The notes below the pieces were generated by a model. The model worked only from the letters and a program-made list of their open reading frames with translations, was not told where the DNA came from and ran no database searches. Positions 26,895-35,321 of a stretch of DNA of 64,000 bases are shown here, piece after piece. The position numbers and the translations under genes are program-made. Position 1 is the first letter of the stretch. Each line of letters opens with the position of its first letter. The DNA is from Candidatus Bathyarchaeota archaeon (lineage in GTDB: Archaea; Thermoproteota; Bathyarchaeia; 40CM-2-53-6; JALHTG01): positions 104,158 to 168,157 of the forward strand of contig JALHTG010000011.1 of NCBI GenBank assembly GCA_022865705.1. Direction: 5' to 3'.

Positions 26895-27026
26895 TTAGTC
26901 AGCTAGATACTTTTGCATGGACTCTTGGACTTCTGGCTTGAAGTCCGTCAGTCTTATCATTTTGGCTCTAAGAGTACTCAGTTTGGGTTCTCTCTTCTTA
27001 TGTCTGACTAGGAAAGGCTCTCTCAA
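26895..27026 (-). CDS. Candidate 43-residue basic protein
   Basis: A TTG-started frame rich in Lys/Arg/Glu that ends in RLTDFKPEVQESMQKYLAD. It stops 17 nt before the zinc-ribbon gene and has the same direction, so the two could be co-transcribed. No family recognised; the evidence is composition and position only. Confidence 0.25.
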   Translation of the reverse strand: MREPFLVRHKKREPKLSTLRAKMIRLTDFKPEVQESMQKYLAD

Positions 27027-27190
27027 GTTGACGGTTGTTTCTCCTCTAAAGTTAGGCTGTAAAGTTTCGGTTGCTACCTACTTCGTCTCTTCTGCTTTCA
27101 GAAACGTGATAAGCGACCTTACGGGTTCTGTTAACTTGTCAGCGCATACGGATGAGTGTTAACTGACGGTGCATGAAACGAGTGAAAAAG

Positions 27191-27451
27191 CTATGGAATA
27201 ACGACAGCGGCAATGGTTGAGAAGGAGGCAAAAAGAAAAGCAAACACGATTGCCCAATACTTCCCAACGATCTCCCGCAGACGAACTATACTCGGATGGC
27301 CGAGTATAAACACCAAATAACCGAAAACTACCGCGCCAAACATGATGCCCCCGAACCTAACAAACTCTATTACGCGGGTCAGCAATAGTATGAGCAAGAA
27401 CGACAGAGCCAATCCAGCAGACACCTGCAAGATCAGGATTTGTTCGGACAT
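27191..27451 (-). CDS. Small membrane protein, unknown function
   Basis: 86 residues from an ATG with AAGGAG about 12 nt upstream. It contains three hydrophobic segments (VSAGLALSFLLILLLT, FGGIMFGAVVFGYLVFIL, YWAIVFAFLFASFSTIAAVV). A longer frame extends to 27622, but its extra N-terminus lacks coding character. No family recognised. Two small membrane proteins lie in tandem here. Confidence 0.45.
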   Translation of the reverse strand: MSEQILILQVSAGLALSFLLILLLTRVIEFVRFGGIMFGAVVFGYLVFILGHPSIVRLREIVGKYWAIVFAFLFASFSTIAAVVIP

Positions 27452-27645
27452 TTCAGTTACACACTCCTTTTTCTTCGATGAATCAGGACACGTCAAGATT
27501 CCTCGATTGAAGAGACTATCGAGCAATCTGTGATTGACGCCAAAGAAAGCAAAGAGAAAGGTCATCCAAGACGATGCAGATTTCGCCAATATAAGTGAGA
27601 AAAATACCCAATCATCGGCCAAGAGGCCTCACCAGTCAGAGGAGG

Positions 27646-27855
27646 TTAGGACTTGTGTTTCTCTATTGTCTTTCCGAACAATTTGGTGACTAGTCTATTG
27701 TCATTAAATATATCGTCACAGATGGCAACGATGCCAAGGCCTGCAAGGGCCAAGAACAACATGCTCAACTGTCCCAGATGCAATGTGGAGCTGACAAATG
27801 ACATGGATGAACCAAAACCGGCCGTTACAATACCTATGAAAGTTTCTCCGTTCAA
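27646..27855 (-). CDS. Small membrane protein, unknown function
   Basis: 69 residues with one or two membrane segments (FIGIVTAGFGSSMSFVSST, MLFLALAGLGIVAICDD) and a basic C-terminus. TTG start. Same direction as the next small membrane protein and the RHH gene upstream; possible single transcript. No family recognised. Confidence 0.4.
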   Translation of the reverse strand: MNGETFIGIVTAGFGSSMSFVSSTLHLGQLSMLFLALAGLGIVAICDDIFNDNRLVTKLFGKTIEKHKS

Positions 27856-27976
27856 TTTTTGTCGCCCTTAAACCACACATTTTTCTGTTCCACATGATGA
27901 CACGAAGAGTTATATATGGCTTGTCTTCGGTAAGCGTCCTTCTTCAAATCTCGCCCCCGAACAGTTAACAAGGGCA

Positions 27977-28114
27977 TTACCGTATCTCTCCAATCTTCTT
28001 CCGTATCATTTCTTCCAATATGTCCGACAGGTCCCTGTCTTGGTCTATGGCGTATTTCTTGAAGTCTTTCCAAAGGTCTGGATTGACTTTTATGCTGGTT
28101 GTTTTCTTTTCCAT
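27977..28114 (-). CDS. 45-residue ribbon-helix-helix DNA-binding protein
   Basis: MEKKTTSIKVNPDLWKDFKK begins a typical MetJ/Arc ribbon-helix-helix: a beta strand with alternating Thr/Ser/Lys, then DLWKDFKKYAID and LSDILEEMIRKK helices. Such proteins dimerise and bind short repeated operators. ATG at 28114 is preceded by GAGGAAAG. A TATA-like CCTATATACT lies further upstream, and TAATAC half-sites lie beyond it. It is probably an autoregulator or an antitoxin without a visible toxin. Confidence 0.65.
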   Translation of the reverse strand: MEKKTTSIKVNPDLWKDFKKYAIDQDRDLSDILEEMIRKKIGEIR

Positions 28115-28182
28115 CTTTCCTCATAGTATTGTACCTCTACGGTAGTATATAGGATTATCTTTACAGTCGTAATGTTTATTAG

Positions 28183-28206
28183 TGTAATACGAGTATTATG
28201 TAATAC
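28183..28206. promoter_or_regulatory. TAATAC half-site cluster, candidate RHH operator
   Basis: Three copies of the hexamer TAATAC in alternating orientation lie here: TGTAATAC at 28183-28190, GTATTA at 28193-28198 and TGTAATAC at 28199-28206. The spacing suits cooperative binding by ribbon-helix-helix dimers. The cluster lies between the divergent 45-residue RHH gene and the plus-strand frame at 28218. Confidence 0.4.
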
Positions 28207-28217
28207 TGTGGTTTGAG

Positions 28218-28478
28218 ATGAGCAACAACCTGCGTGAATTGAGAGGCCAAGCAATAGCCGCCCTCGGAAACCAGATCAAGCGTCTCCATGCTTCCACATA
28301 CAAGGTTAAATCTCAGAACCAAGGTAGCGCCCACATAACTCATGAAGACTACGAGTTGATCTATTTGATACCACGGAGGTTATCGCGACTTCAAACTAAA
28401 GGTCAATTCAGTCGCTCAATATCTTCTCAATATCCTCATCCGTCAATAGGCCAGGACCAGGTTTTATCATACCTTTAG
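28218..28478 (+). pseudogene. N-terminal remnant of a SWIM zinc-finger protein
   Basis: The first ~40 residues (LRELRGQAIAALGNQIKRLH, then YKVKSQNQG) match the N-terminus of archaeal SWIM zinc-finger proteins that accompany insertion sequences. The expected cysteine/histidine motif never appears; instead the frame runs into unrelated sequence overlapping the next minus-strand gene. It is therefore a truncated relic of an insertion-sequence-associated gene. Confidence 0.45.
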
Positions 28479-28659
28479 TTTCTCCAATATAGTTGACAGC
28501 TTTCGAGAAGCCAAGCTCAATGGTTTGAATCGCATCAAGCCATCTTTCTTTGTTATGTTCTATTCCAAACTGAGCTTGTAGGATTCCTTGTAACAGCCTA
28601 TTCATTTCCTTCAGAAGCTTGCTTAACTCCCTTATCCTTTGAGTCTCCTCCATTTTCAT
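28408..28659 (-). CDS. Small helical protein, unknown function
   Basis: 83 residues, mostly helical and charged (ETQRIRELSKLLKEMNRLLQ), ending in LLTDEDIEKILSD. No family recognised. The composition is protein-like and it has an ATG start; nothing around it indicates function. Confidence 0.5.
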   Translation of the reverse strand: MKMEETQRIRELSKLLKEMNRLLQGILQAQFGIEHNKERWLDAIQTIELGFSKAVNYIGETKGMIKPGPGLLTDEDIEKILSD

Positions 28660-29198
28660 ACCACAACGAGGCAGTTTCGTGTTGCCTATCTCAAGTTATG
28701 TTGCACGCAGGCATTTTAGTTTTGTCATTCTTCTTGAGGTGCCTCGGGGTTTGATTCTATGCCGTTTACCTATTCGAGGCCTAACCCTCACTATCGTAGT
28801 CTTCGGCACCTTGCTAAGAGGAGCCTGCAGTTATTTAGTCGAGGCTTACCCTCAGGTGATGCATGGTCATGGGGTGATGCAATTCTCAGACTAGTCTACC
28901 GAAATAATATGAACAAGAAACAAGCACTACAGACAGCTACGCTATCCTAAAAGTGAGCCAATTCAATTCAAGTGTGGACGACAACCCGCAAATAGCAGTA
29001 TTAGAGAATGGGGGCATCGAGTGTCTCCATCTGATCAGAAAGGACAACTGAGCTTCGACAATCCTCATGTGCAACACATGAAACGTAGCATTGCAAACAT
29101 ACTGAAATCTCACGATGATTCATTTCATCGGCGTCTCGATAAGTTGGAGTAAACTAGAAATCAGCATTCCAAAAGCAGACTGGCAAAGCAGCTTAGAG
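28660..29198. other. 539-base stretch with no confident gene
   Basis: Only short frames are present. The longest (28679-28894 and 28759-28950, both plus) overlap in different frames and show no recognisable domains. A 43-residue GTG-started plus frame ending at 29154 (SIANILKSHDDSFHRRL near its end) is possible but unsupported. No RNA gene or repeat was seen. Confidence 0.4.
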
Positions 29199-29723
29199 CT
29201 ACTTTCGAATGTGTAAGCTCTTCTTATGATGTTCACATAACCTGTTCTGTTTGTGAAGATAGCTTTGATACATTATGCAATTCATGTCCCCACAATGGTC
29301 AAGCCCTAGCATGTGCCCAACTTCATGAAGAATGTGTTCCATATCCCAAAAAGGAGCAACTGCTATATGTCTGCCTTCAGGATGCGCAACAGCAGATCCT
29401 GTCATAATTCCAGAAGGAGTTGCGTCGATTATCGGGTTGTGAGTCGTCAAGAAAAGAAAATACCCGTAGTCATCTAACCTTTCAATAAATGATGCAATTT
29501 GGGCTTTACAGTAAAAGTCTTTGGCCTCATGCTCTTCCCAGCAAGCTTCATTGAGCTTGCTACATATTCCTGTGGCCCTCATCTCTTCAACAGTTGGAGG
29601 TTCCCAATAGAACGGGAATTGTAGCTGAATGTTACTGCCATACAGTCCACTTATTCTTTCATCGAGATTTCTTGGCTGTCTATGAGGATCTGGTAGGAAC
29701 GTTGCTATCTTTATTTGCTCCAT
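29199..29723 (-). CDS. Archaemetzincin-like zinc metalloprotease
   Basis: 174 residues. The zinc site is HEVGHMLGLDHC followed by GDMN, Cys and IM, matching the archaemetzincin signature HEXXHXXGXXHCX4CXM, including the Met-turn. The family usually continues to a further CX2C pair after about 17 residues; here only one Cys (NRLCEHH) follows, so one structural zinc ligand seems replaced by His. The usual N-terminal region is present (IATFLPDPH near the start). It is the last gene of the minus-strand operon, 32 nt after the DUF483-like gene, with GGAAGTG before its ATG. Confidence 0.8.
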   Translation of the reverse strand: MEQIKIATFLPDPHRQPRNLDERISGLYGSNIQLQFPFYWEPPTVEEMRATGICSKLNEACWEEHEAKDFYCKAQIASFIERLDDYGYFLFLTTHNPIIDATPSGIMTGSAVAHPEGRHIAVAPFWDMEHILHEVGHMLGLDHCGDMNCIMYQSYLHKQNRLCEHHKKSLHIRK

Positions 29724-29755
29724 TTCACTTCCAACCTATCGAAAAATCTTGAAGC

Positions 29756-30589
29756 CTATTTTCCATTTGTCAAGTTTCCCAAGCTTTTGACAATCATCTG
29801 AGCGAGCTTTGGGTTTATGTTCATAGCGAGTTTCTGGTACTGACGATTCAGTTTTTCCGTCTCCTTGCTCTGACCATCCAAACAGGATGAGCATGCCCAA
29901 TGAGGCGCAAAAGGATAGCGTCTGTAGGTTCTTTCTATATGATCATTTATGTCAACAAACACTCTGTCTTCAATTTCATGATAGGTAGGTGGTGTGGATT
30001 TGCATAGAAGAAATTCATAGATTTCCTTTTCTCCTCCTCCACGCTGGGCATTGATTAGTGCCGATGGATTCTCTGAGATATATGTTTCAACGTCCTGAAA
30101 TACCGATTCTACCTGTAAGACTCTGTTTTCCTCATGCCATTTTATGCAACATTCAGGATAGCCCAGAACATATCCTTCGTTAAGTCTTCCTGAAAGAGCC
30201 GCAGAGATCATAGATTCGATCCGTGCTTCAGAGTAGATCCAGGCAGCTTCTTCTTGGTAAATGTGAATAAAAGCTTCAAGAAAGCTGCTTTTTACCTTAG
30301 GTTCTCTTGAGAAATATGGAGTTGGCGTAGTGGTCAACTTATATTTCAGATCGAGAAGTGTCGCTGCCAGTCTAAGTTGTGAGGTTTCTCCACGTGTAAC
30401 CGAGAATGCTGGTTTGATTCCAGCTTTTACAGCCAGTATCTCCAGTTTGTTCTTTGCGTCAAAATGCGGATATTGTCTAGTAGTTCTCAGGCGCAGGAAT
30501 CTCTTTAGTACGCTTCTTGGAACATTCAAACCGTGGTTACTGCGCATCTGCACCAATCCTTTGTACCGTCTTTTTGGTTCTGTCAACAA
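29756..30589 (-). CDS. DUF483-like cysteine-rich protein
   Basis: 277 residues. Two cysteine sites stand out: GYPECCIKWH near residue 145 and FAPHWACSSCL near 240. The GYPxCC and HxxCSxxC pair resembles archaeal DUF483 proteins, whose function is unknown; metal or Fe-S binding is plausible. The N-terminal half is basic (KRRYKGLVQMRSNHGLNVP). TTG start 16 nt after the TcmP-1 stop, within the operon. It is a candidate partner or substrate-recognition factor for the radical SAM enzymes, by position only. Confidence 0.55.
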   Translation of the reverse strand: MLTEPKRRYKGLVQMRSNHGLNVPRSVLKRFLRLRTTRQYPHFDAKNKLEILAVKAGIKPAFSVTRGETSQLRLAATLLDLKYKLTTTPTPYFSREPKVKSSFLEAFIHIYQEEAAWIYSEARIESMISAALSGRLNEGYVLGYPECCIKWHEENRVLQVESVFQDVETYISENPSALINAQRGGGEKEIYEFLLCKSTPPTYHEIEDRVFVDINDHIERTYRRYPFAPHWACSSCLDGQSKETEKLNRQYQKLAMNINPKLAQMIVKSLGNLTNGK

Positions 30590-30605
30590 GACTGCCTCTC
30601 AGCAC

Positions 30606-31574
30606 CTAGCCTTGCAGAAAGTCATTCAGTTGAGTAGATTCTCCAACAAGTGCGCTGCACAAGCTTCGAAAATCCCGTGTTCGTATTCTGTCTAGTCTTT
30701 CGTTCAGGTCCGATATGACATTACCCATTCCAGCCGAACCAGTAGCGAAAACAATGTCATACAAGCGATGATTGCTTTCATCTTTAACTGGGATGTTGTA
30801 TGTGGTTCTCGCTTTGCCATCAACATTGGCTAGTCTTGACTTGTAGAACTGCACAAGTGAGTCTCCGTTCACTTCAAGGTTTCGCCAATCCTCGCTACCG
30901 AAGAATCTAGTAAAAGTCTCACCGAGTGCGTCATGATCTTTTGCTTCTCCAATGTTTCGGAGTATCCCCGAAGTTGAGAACGTAAGGATCATGTCTCCTC
31001 TAGAGCTTTTCAGGAGGGTCTCAACGGTACTCCAGTCGATTTCAAGACCTTCAGGATCAACAAATGCAAGGAAACATACTTTGTCAGGTTGACTATCGTC
31101 GATAGACTTGAGGATCAATGGAAGTTGTTGGTTACAATCTTGACTAAAAACCCTGCATGGGCCAGTCTTGAGTTCATCAGAGACTATCATGAGTCGTCTG
31201 TCTAGAGCGTTGGCACGGCTCCTTTGGTTCTCAAAACAAAGGTATCCATCAAACTTCACATTGGGCGGTGTCCCACCAAGTGCGACCATAGGCGAACCAA
31301 CAAAAAACATGTTTTCATCCACTTTCATCATGCCTGAACCAGCAAAGAGATCCAAATAGTAATTGAAGTCGAAGTGTTCCTTTGCAATTTGTAGAAAGGG
31401 CCATATACAATACATGAGTGCGATTTCTTTCTTTAGTGACCAGAAACCATACTTTGGTTCTCCATATTCGGCACGGTCCACGGCCAGAATCTTAGTGCTT
31501 AGATTAATCAGTTGTTTGAGTCGTCGCTCAAGCCATTCGTGTTGAGACAGTTTTCTTCTTACCAAAGCTGTCAC
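30606..31574 (-). CDS. tcmP: TcmP-type protein 1 (three-Cys-motif partner)
   Basis: 322 residues. The pattern YYLDLFAGSGM (a SAM-binding-like DxFAGxG motif), SPMVALGG, CFENQRSRANAL and FLAFVDPEGLEIDWSTVETL is that of the TcmP family, which I know as partner of three-Cys-motif (radical SAM-like) proteins. The fold looks like a methyltransferase, but the activity is undetermined. GTG start lies 6 nt after the radical SAM-1 stop codon, so the pair is translationally linked. A second TcmP follows the other radical SAM gene in the same operon; the two TcmP proteins are diverged. Confidence 0.8.
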   Translation of the reverse strand: MTALVRRKLSQHEWLERRLKQLINLSTKILAVDRAEYGEPKYGFWSLKKEIALMYCIWPFLQIAKEHFDFNYYLDLFAGSGMMKVDENMFFVGSPMVALGGTPPNVKFDGYLCFENQRSRANALDRRLMIVSDELKTGPCRVFSQDCNQQLPLILKSIDDSQPDKVCFLAFVDPEGLEIDWSTVETLLKSSRGDMILTFSTSGILRNIGEAKDHDALGETFTRFFGSEDWRNLEVNGDSLVQFYKSRLANVDGKARTTYNIPVKDESNHRLYDIVFATGSAGMGNVISDLNERLDRIRTRDFRSLCSALVGESTQLNDFLQG

Positions 31575-31580
31575 TCAATA

Positions 31581-32654
31581 CTAGCTGCGGTAGCAACTAC
31601 AAGTAAGAGGAGTATAGTTCAACTTCATTTCCTTCCACATAGCAACCTCTTCCTTGCACATTGAAATTCTGGACTTTTCAAATCCCAAGCTGATTAGTTG
31701 ATCATACATGAATTCATAGATCGCTTTCCTTACAGGAAATGGAAGCTTTTTCCCCCAACCAGTCTGCTCTTCAGAGAAGTAACTAGTCCATGACATATCA
31801 ACCCCTGCTTTCTTGGCGAACATTATTGTTTTCCACAAACCCCTAGGAGTACCTAGGATGATCCTGTTGGGCTCCAGCGCACTGAAAATTGAATATAATA
31901 AGTCCCTGTAATGTTCCCTACAATTTTCGATTGGAAAAATCGGGTCTATTCTAAGCCTAGTATCGTATCCTGCTTCACTAAGCAGTCTCGCGGCTTCAAT
32001 CCTTTCTCCTGGAGGTGGAGCACTTCTTTCGTATCTTCTTGCAACCTCAGGAGCGTTAATACTGAAAGCAGTGATCGTTTGCTTCCTAGGCTTCGTAAGA
32101 AGCAAAGGAACCATCGGGCTTCTTGATCCGCATTTTGTAAGAGTTAACAATCTGTGTTTTCGCTGGGTATCGAACTTGTCAATTATTTGAATCATTATGT
32201 CTGGATTCATCCAAGAATCTGAAAGCTCGCCACTATTGAATATTGCAGGTTCTTTTATGCCTTCGAATGCCTCGTCCAATGCCTTTAGCACATATTCTAT
32301 CTTGATATACCGAGGTTTCATGTTTCCTTTATTGGTTCCACGCAGGTAGCAGTAGACACAATTAAATGGACAGCCAAATGCCCATCTGAGTTCCCAGAAT
32401 CGGCCACATGCTATGCTCGGGGGGGTCTTGTCGAACTGAGAGACGATGCCTTTGCCATAAGATGTAATTGTTGTAGATAACTTCTGCACAGAATGTTGGG
32501 CAGAACCTGACTCTGGATGCTTGATTGTTACCACTTGATTTGGCGTATCAAGAATCTCGTCAAGGCGTCTTACATTACTGTGATCAATCTCTCTCCTACG
32601 TTTACGGATTGTCTGCCAGGCTTTTAGAGCAGCTAATCTTCTACTGGTCTTCAA
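31581..32654 (-). CDS. Radical SAM protein 1, spore-photoproduct-lyase-like
   Basis: 357 residues. The CX3CX2C cluster motif is GCPFNCVYCYLRG near residue 98, followed by a GELSDS-like motif (NSGELSDSWM), SINAPEVARRYE, TRLRIDPIFP and GTPRGLWKT. This pattern is close to the spore photoproduct lyase-like branch (CxxxCxYCYL). A C-terminal CSCYRS adds a CxC motif shared with its paralogue at 33549. It presumably acts on nucleic acid, by analogy with SPL, but the substrate is unknown. Its start overlaps the end of TcmP-2 by 14 nt. Confidence 0.82.
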   Translation of the reverse strand: MKTSRRLAALKAWQTIRKRRREIDHSNVRRLDEILDTPNQVVTIKHPESGSAQHSVQKLSTTITSYGKGIVSQFDKTPPSIACGRFWELRWAFGCPFNCVYCYLRGTNKGNMKPRYIKIEYVLKALDEAFEGIKEPAIFNSGELSDSWMNPDIMIQIIDKFDTQRKHRLLTLTKCGSRSPMVPLLLTKPRKQTITAFSINAPEVARRYERSAPPPGERIEAARLLSEAGYDTRLRIDPIFPIENCREHYRDLLYSIFSALEPNRIILGTPRGLWKTIMFAKKAGVDMSWTSYFSEEQTGWGKKLPFPVRKAIYEFMYDQLISLGFEKSRISMCKEEVAMWKEMKLNYTPLTCSCYRS

Positions 32655-33555
32655 AGATGAAACGCTCTAATGGATAGACCTGATCAAGGTGCTGAGGTCG
32701 TCCCGTAGATATGTCGTAGAATAAAGAGAAGTTCCCCTCTTTCTTCATTATGTCTCGCATTATTTTTGCAGCGGTGTTATTATGGGTTGTATAAACCAAG
32801 TAATAGAGAGGAAGATTCTTCTCTGCACTCCGAACAAGAAATGCTCCTTTGTACGGGTAATCGTAGAGAACCTCGTCTAGGTATAACTTCAGAAATTCTC
32901 TGCGATTTCTCTCTGTACGCCTCTGGTCAAATTTCAACTTCTGCCAACTCATTGATCCCATGAAGTTTGTGACCCTTTGTCCACTTGCAATCGCTCTTTG
33001 ACTTGTTGGGTTCCGTAGACAATCTCCAGCGCAGCGCAGTATTGATTCTAGAGGAAAATTCAATAGTAATTCAGTTCTCGGAAACTGGGCAATAGCTCTT
33101 ATCGTTTCACTTCGGAGTTGGTCACATTCTGTACCGCTTGGTCCTCTATACACCAAGGCGCTCGGATCGACGAAGAACAGGACAAACTTGTTTCCTTTGG
33201 GTATATTTGAAAGAATGGTCGGCACTAGCTTGTTACAGTCGTCGTGGTACGTATGTATATTGCCATACCCAGTTGTCGACTGACAGAGGCAACCATAAGT
33301 TTCAGGGTCTATCTCAACAATGTGACAAGGAAAGCTTGGCGTCCAATGTCCAGCAATTAGCGGCGAACCATTTACCACCGTTTTGCTGCTTTCTAGGTAG
33401 ACCTTCCCACTTCCTCCATGGGTATCCACGTAGACAAAGTTGGAATAGTGTTTATCGAATGTGTTGCACACTCTCAAATATTTCTGGAGAACGTTATACT
33501 TGTGTAAGGTGTGAGGCAATATCTTCAGATACTTAGGTGAAGACACAACTACCAC
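32641..33555 (-). CDS. tcmP: TcmP-type protein 2 (three-Cys-motif partner)
   Basis: 304 residues. The family motifs are VYVDTHGGSGKVYLE (equivalent to DLFAGSG), SPLIAGHW, HIVEIDPETYGCL and FFVDPSALVYRG. The SAM-binding-like loop differs from TcmP-1 (THGGSG versus LFAGSG), so the two may have different roles. GTG start overlaps the end of radical SAM-2 by 7 nt; its own end overlaps radical SAM-1. The strict overlap chain implies stoichiometric production of both pairs. Confidence 0.8.
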   Translation of the reverse strand: MVVVSSPKYLKILPHTLHKYNVLQKYLRVCNTFDKHYSNFVYVDTHGGSGKVYLESSKTVVNGSPLIAGHWTPSFPCHIVEIDPETYGCLCQSTTGYGNIHTYHDDCNKLVPTILSNIPKGNKFVLFFVDPSALVYRGPSGTECDQLRSETIRAIAQFPRTELLLNFPLESILRCAGDCLRNPTSQRAIASGQRVTNFMGSMSWQKLKFDQRRTERNRREFLKLYLDEVLYDYPYKGAFLVRSAEKNLPLYYLVYTTHNNTAAKIMRDIMKKEGNFSLFYDISTGRPQHLDQVYPLERFIFEDQ

Positions 33556-34511
33556 ACACAGTTACATCTACAGTTCTTCCAATCCAACCCCATGCTTTCC
33601 CACATCGCCACAGGTTCTTTACACAGAGCGATGTTAGTGTAACCGTGTTTTTGTTCGAGATAGTTTGAGATCACTTTGAAAGTCTGATGGCGGAGGTCAA
33701 ACTCTACTCTCTTGCCCCATTTTGATCGCTCTCCTAGATAATCAACCCAAGACTTGTCAGCAGCCTCATTTATTGTGCTTTGTAGACCTCTAAGAGAGCC
33801 GAGCGTAATTCGCTCTGGATGAAGATTCGACAGAATATCGTCCACGAGTTTGCAATATTGACTAATCCATTGATCTTGTGGATAGGGGACTATCGGGTCA
33901 ATCCTTATTCTAGTCTTGTAGCCTGCCTCGGAGACTTTTCTCGCCGCTTCAATCCTTTTGGCTACTGGAGGTGCTTTTTCCCATCGCTGAGCAACTGCGT
34001 TGGAATTTAGGCTGAAACTCACTATGACTTGGTTATGTGATTCCGCCTTCAAAAGATTGTCCACTCTGTCGCTTTTCGTCAGGAACAGAGCTTTGTGTCT
34101 ATCTTGTGTCTCGAATAATGAAATTATGAAACTCGAAAAGGGAGTGTTTTCGTGCTCTGACATGAGGGAGTCCGCGACTTCGCCTGTGTTTAGGACTTCT
34201 CTGTAGTCGGGGTAGTCAACCCTAAAGAAGCGCCTCAGATGAAGCTCAACCTTATCGCGACTCTTGTATGTTGGCTTCTTTTTTTGGGAATAATGACGCA
34301 GGGTACCTCTAAGGTAACACCAAGCGCACTCGAAAGGGCAGCCTATCGCCCACTTCAATTCGAGGAAATGTGGACACACAATATCAGATTCCCTAGTCGG
34401 ATAAGGCGTCATGTCAAAACGATTGATTATCGAACCATCATCGATTCTCTTGATTAACGTTTTCTTGGAACCGTCCAGCATTGTGTACTCGAATAAATGA
34501 GGTTGCAGCAT
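33549..34511 (-). CDS. Radical SAM protein 2, spore-photoproduct-lyase-like
   Basis: About 320 residues from the ATG at 34511, 22 nt after the parB stop; a longer frame to 34604 would overlap parB and I do not favour it. The cluster motif is GCPFECAWCYLRG; further matches to its paralogue are NTGEVADSLM, SLNSNAVAQRWE, TRIRIDPIVP, GSLRGLQST, and a C-terminal CKEPVAMW...CRCNCVW with the CxC pair. Clearly a duplicate of radical SAM-1, both followed by a TcmP gene. Substrate unknown; nucleic acid is likely by analogy with SPL. Confidence 0.82.
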   Translation of the reverse strand: MLQPHLFEYTMLDGSKKTLIKRIDDGSIINRFDMTPYPTRESDIVCPHFLELKWAIGCPFECAWCYLRGTLRHYSQKKKPTYKSRDKVELHLRRFFRVDYPDYREVLNTGEVADSLMSEHENTPFSSFIISLFETQDRHKALFLTKSDRVDNLLKAESHNQVIVSFSLNSNAVAQRWEKAPPVAKRIEAARKVSEAGYKTRIRIDPIVPYPQDQWISQYCKLVDDILSNLHPERITLGSLRGLQSTINEAADKSWVDYLGERSKWGKRVEFDLRHQTFKVISNYLEQKHGYTNIALCKEPVAMWESMGLDWKNCRCNCVW

Positions 34512-34533
34512 CGAATTGTCCTCAAGGACAAAT

Positions 34534-35319
34534 TCATAAACGAAGGTATTTTCTGACAGCTCTTCGGATAATCTCCTGAATTGTAAGCTTTTTTGCTTGC
34601 GCAAGCTGAGAAAGAGCTTGGTAGAGAGAACCAGGCAAAGAAATGGTCACAGAATACTCCTCGGTCTCTCTTAGAAATGTTTTGATGGCTTGCCTAGATC
34701 GTAATTCAGGTCGCCTGCTAGCGAACTCTATCGCTTTGACTGCCTGGGACTCTGGAAGTCTCTCCTCGTAAATGACTTCGGCAACGTCCTTTTGTCGTTC
34801 CTTTGGTAAAGAAGCCAGTCTAGCTCCTGTTTCTATGCCTATTTTCTTTTCTTGAACCATTCTCTGAACTGCTTCAGTTGTCATCAATAAGCGCAACCAA
34901 TCATGTACTGTCCTCGCCTCTTTCCCTACCACTTTACTGGCCTCCTCTAACGCCTTGGTATGCGGCATCTCCCTTTCAAAATCTCTGACTAGTTCCTCGA
35001 TGCCTCTAGCTCTTTCAATAGGATCTAGTGAATCGACTTGAACATTTTCAGAAAGCGATAGGATCAACGCTTCTCTGTCGGTGAGTTCACGTTTGACTGC
35101 TGGAATAGAATCCCAGCCCAGCGCCTTACAGGCAAGGAACCTTCTTTGTCCAACTACTACTTCGAAACCATTCCCCTTTGCCTCTCGCACAATTATTGGT
35201 TGTAGGAGTCCCATCGATTTGATTGAGGCTTGCAAATCAGCTAGGTCGCCGACTCTTTTTCTTACATTGAGAGGAGAGACTCGGAGTCCTTTGATGGGTA
35301 AGGATTCGATTTGAGACAT
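34534..35319 (-). CDS. parB: ParB-family protein with C-terminal ribbon-helix-helix
   Basis: 261 residues. The N-terminal ParB/Srx domain has LRVSPLNVRKR, VVVGQRRFLACKALG (the GxRR CTP/DNA-binding box) and LSENVQVDSLDPIERARG. A KorB-like helix-turn-helix follows (VVGKEARTVHDWLRLL). The last ~45 residues (YSVTISLPGSLYQALSQLA then IQEIIRRAVRKYL) look like a ribbon-helix-helix in place of the usual dimer domain. No ParA is encoded in the window, so it may regulate or load onto DNA instead of segregating it. It begins 2 nt after the RHH gene stop. Confidence 0.88.
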   Translation of the reverse strand: MSQIESLPIKGLRVSPLNVRKRVGDLADLQASIKSMGLLQPIIVREAKGNGFEVVVGQRRFLACKALGWDSIPAVKRELTDREALILSLSENVQVDSLDPIERARGIEELVRDFEREMPHTKALEEASKVVGKEARTVHDWLRLLMTTEAVQRMVQEKKIGIETGARLASLPKERQKDVAEVIYEERLPESQAVKAIEFASRRPELRSRQAIKTFLRETEEYSVTISLPGSLYQALSQLAQAKKLTIQEIIRRAVRKYLRL

Positions 35320-35321
35320 CG

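Noticed and set aside
27852..28124. 90-residue minus-strand frame over the RHH gene
   Set aside because: The sequence is compositionally odd (many Arg/His/Gln); the other frame encodes a perfect ribbon-helix-helix.
34512..34604. Extended N-terminus of radical SAM-2
   Set aside because: It would overlap the end of parB by 71 nt; an ATG after the parB stop fits the tight operon better.
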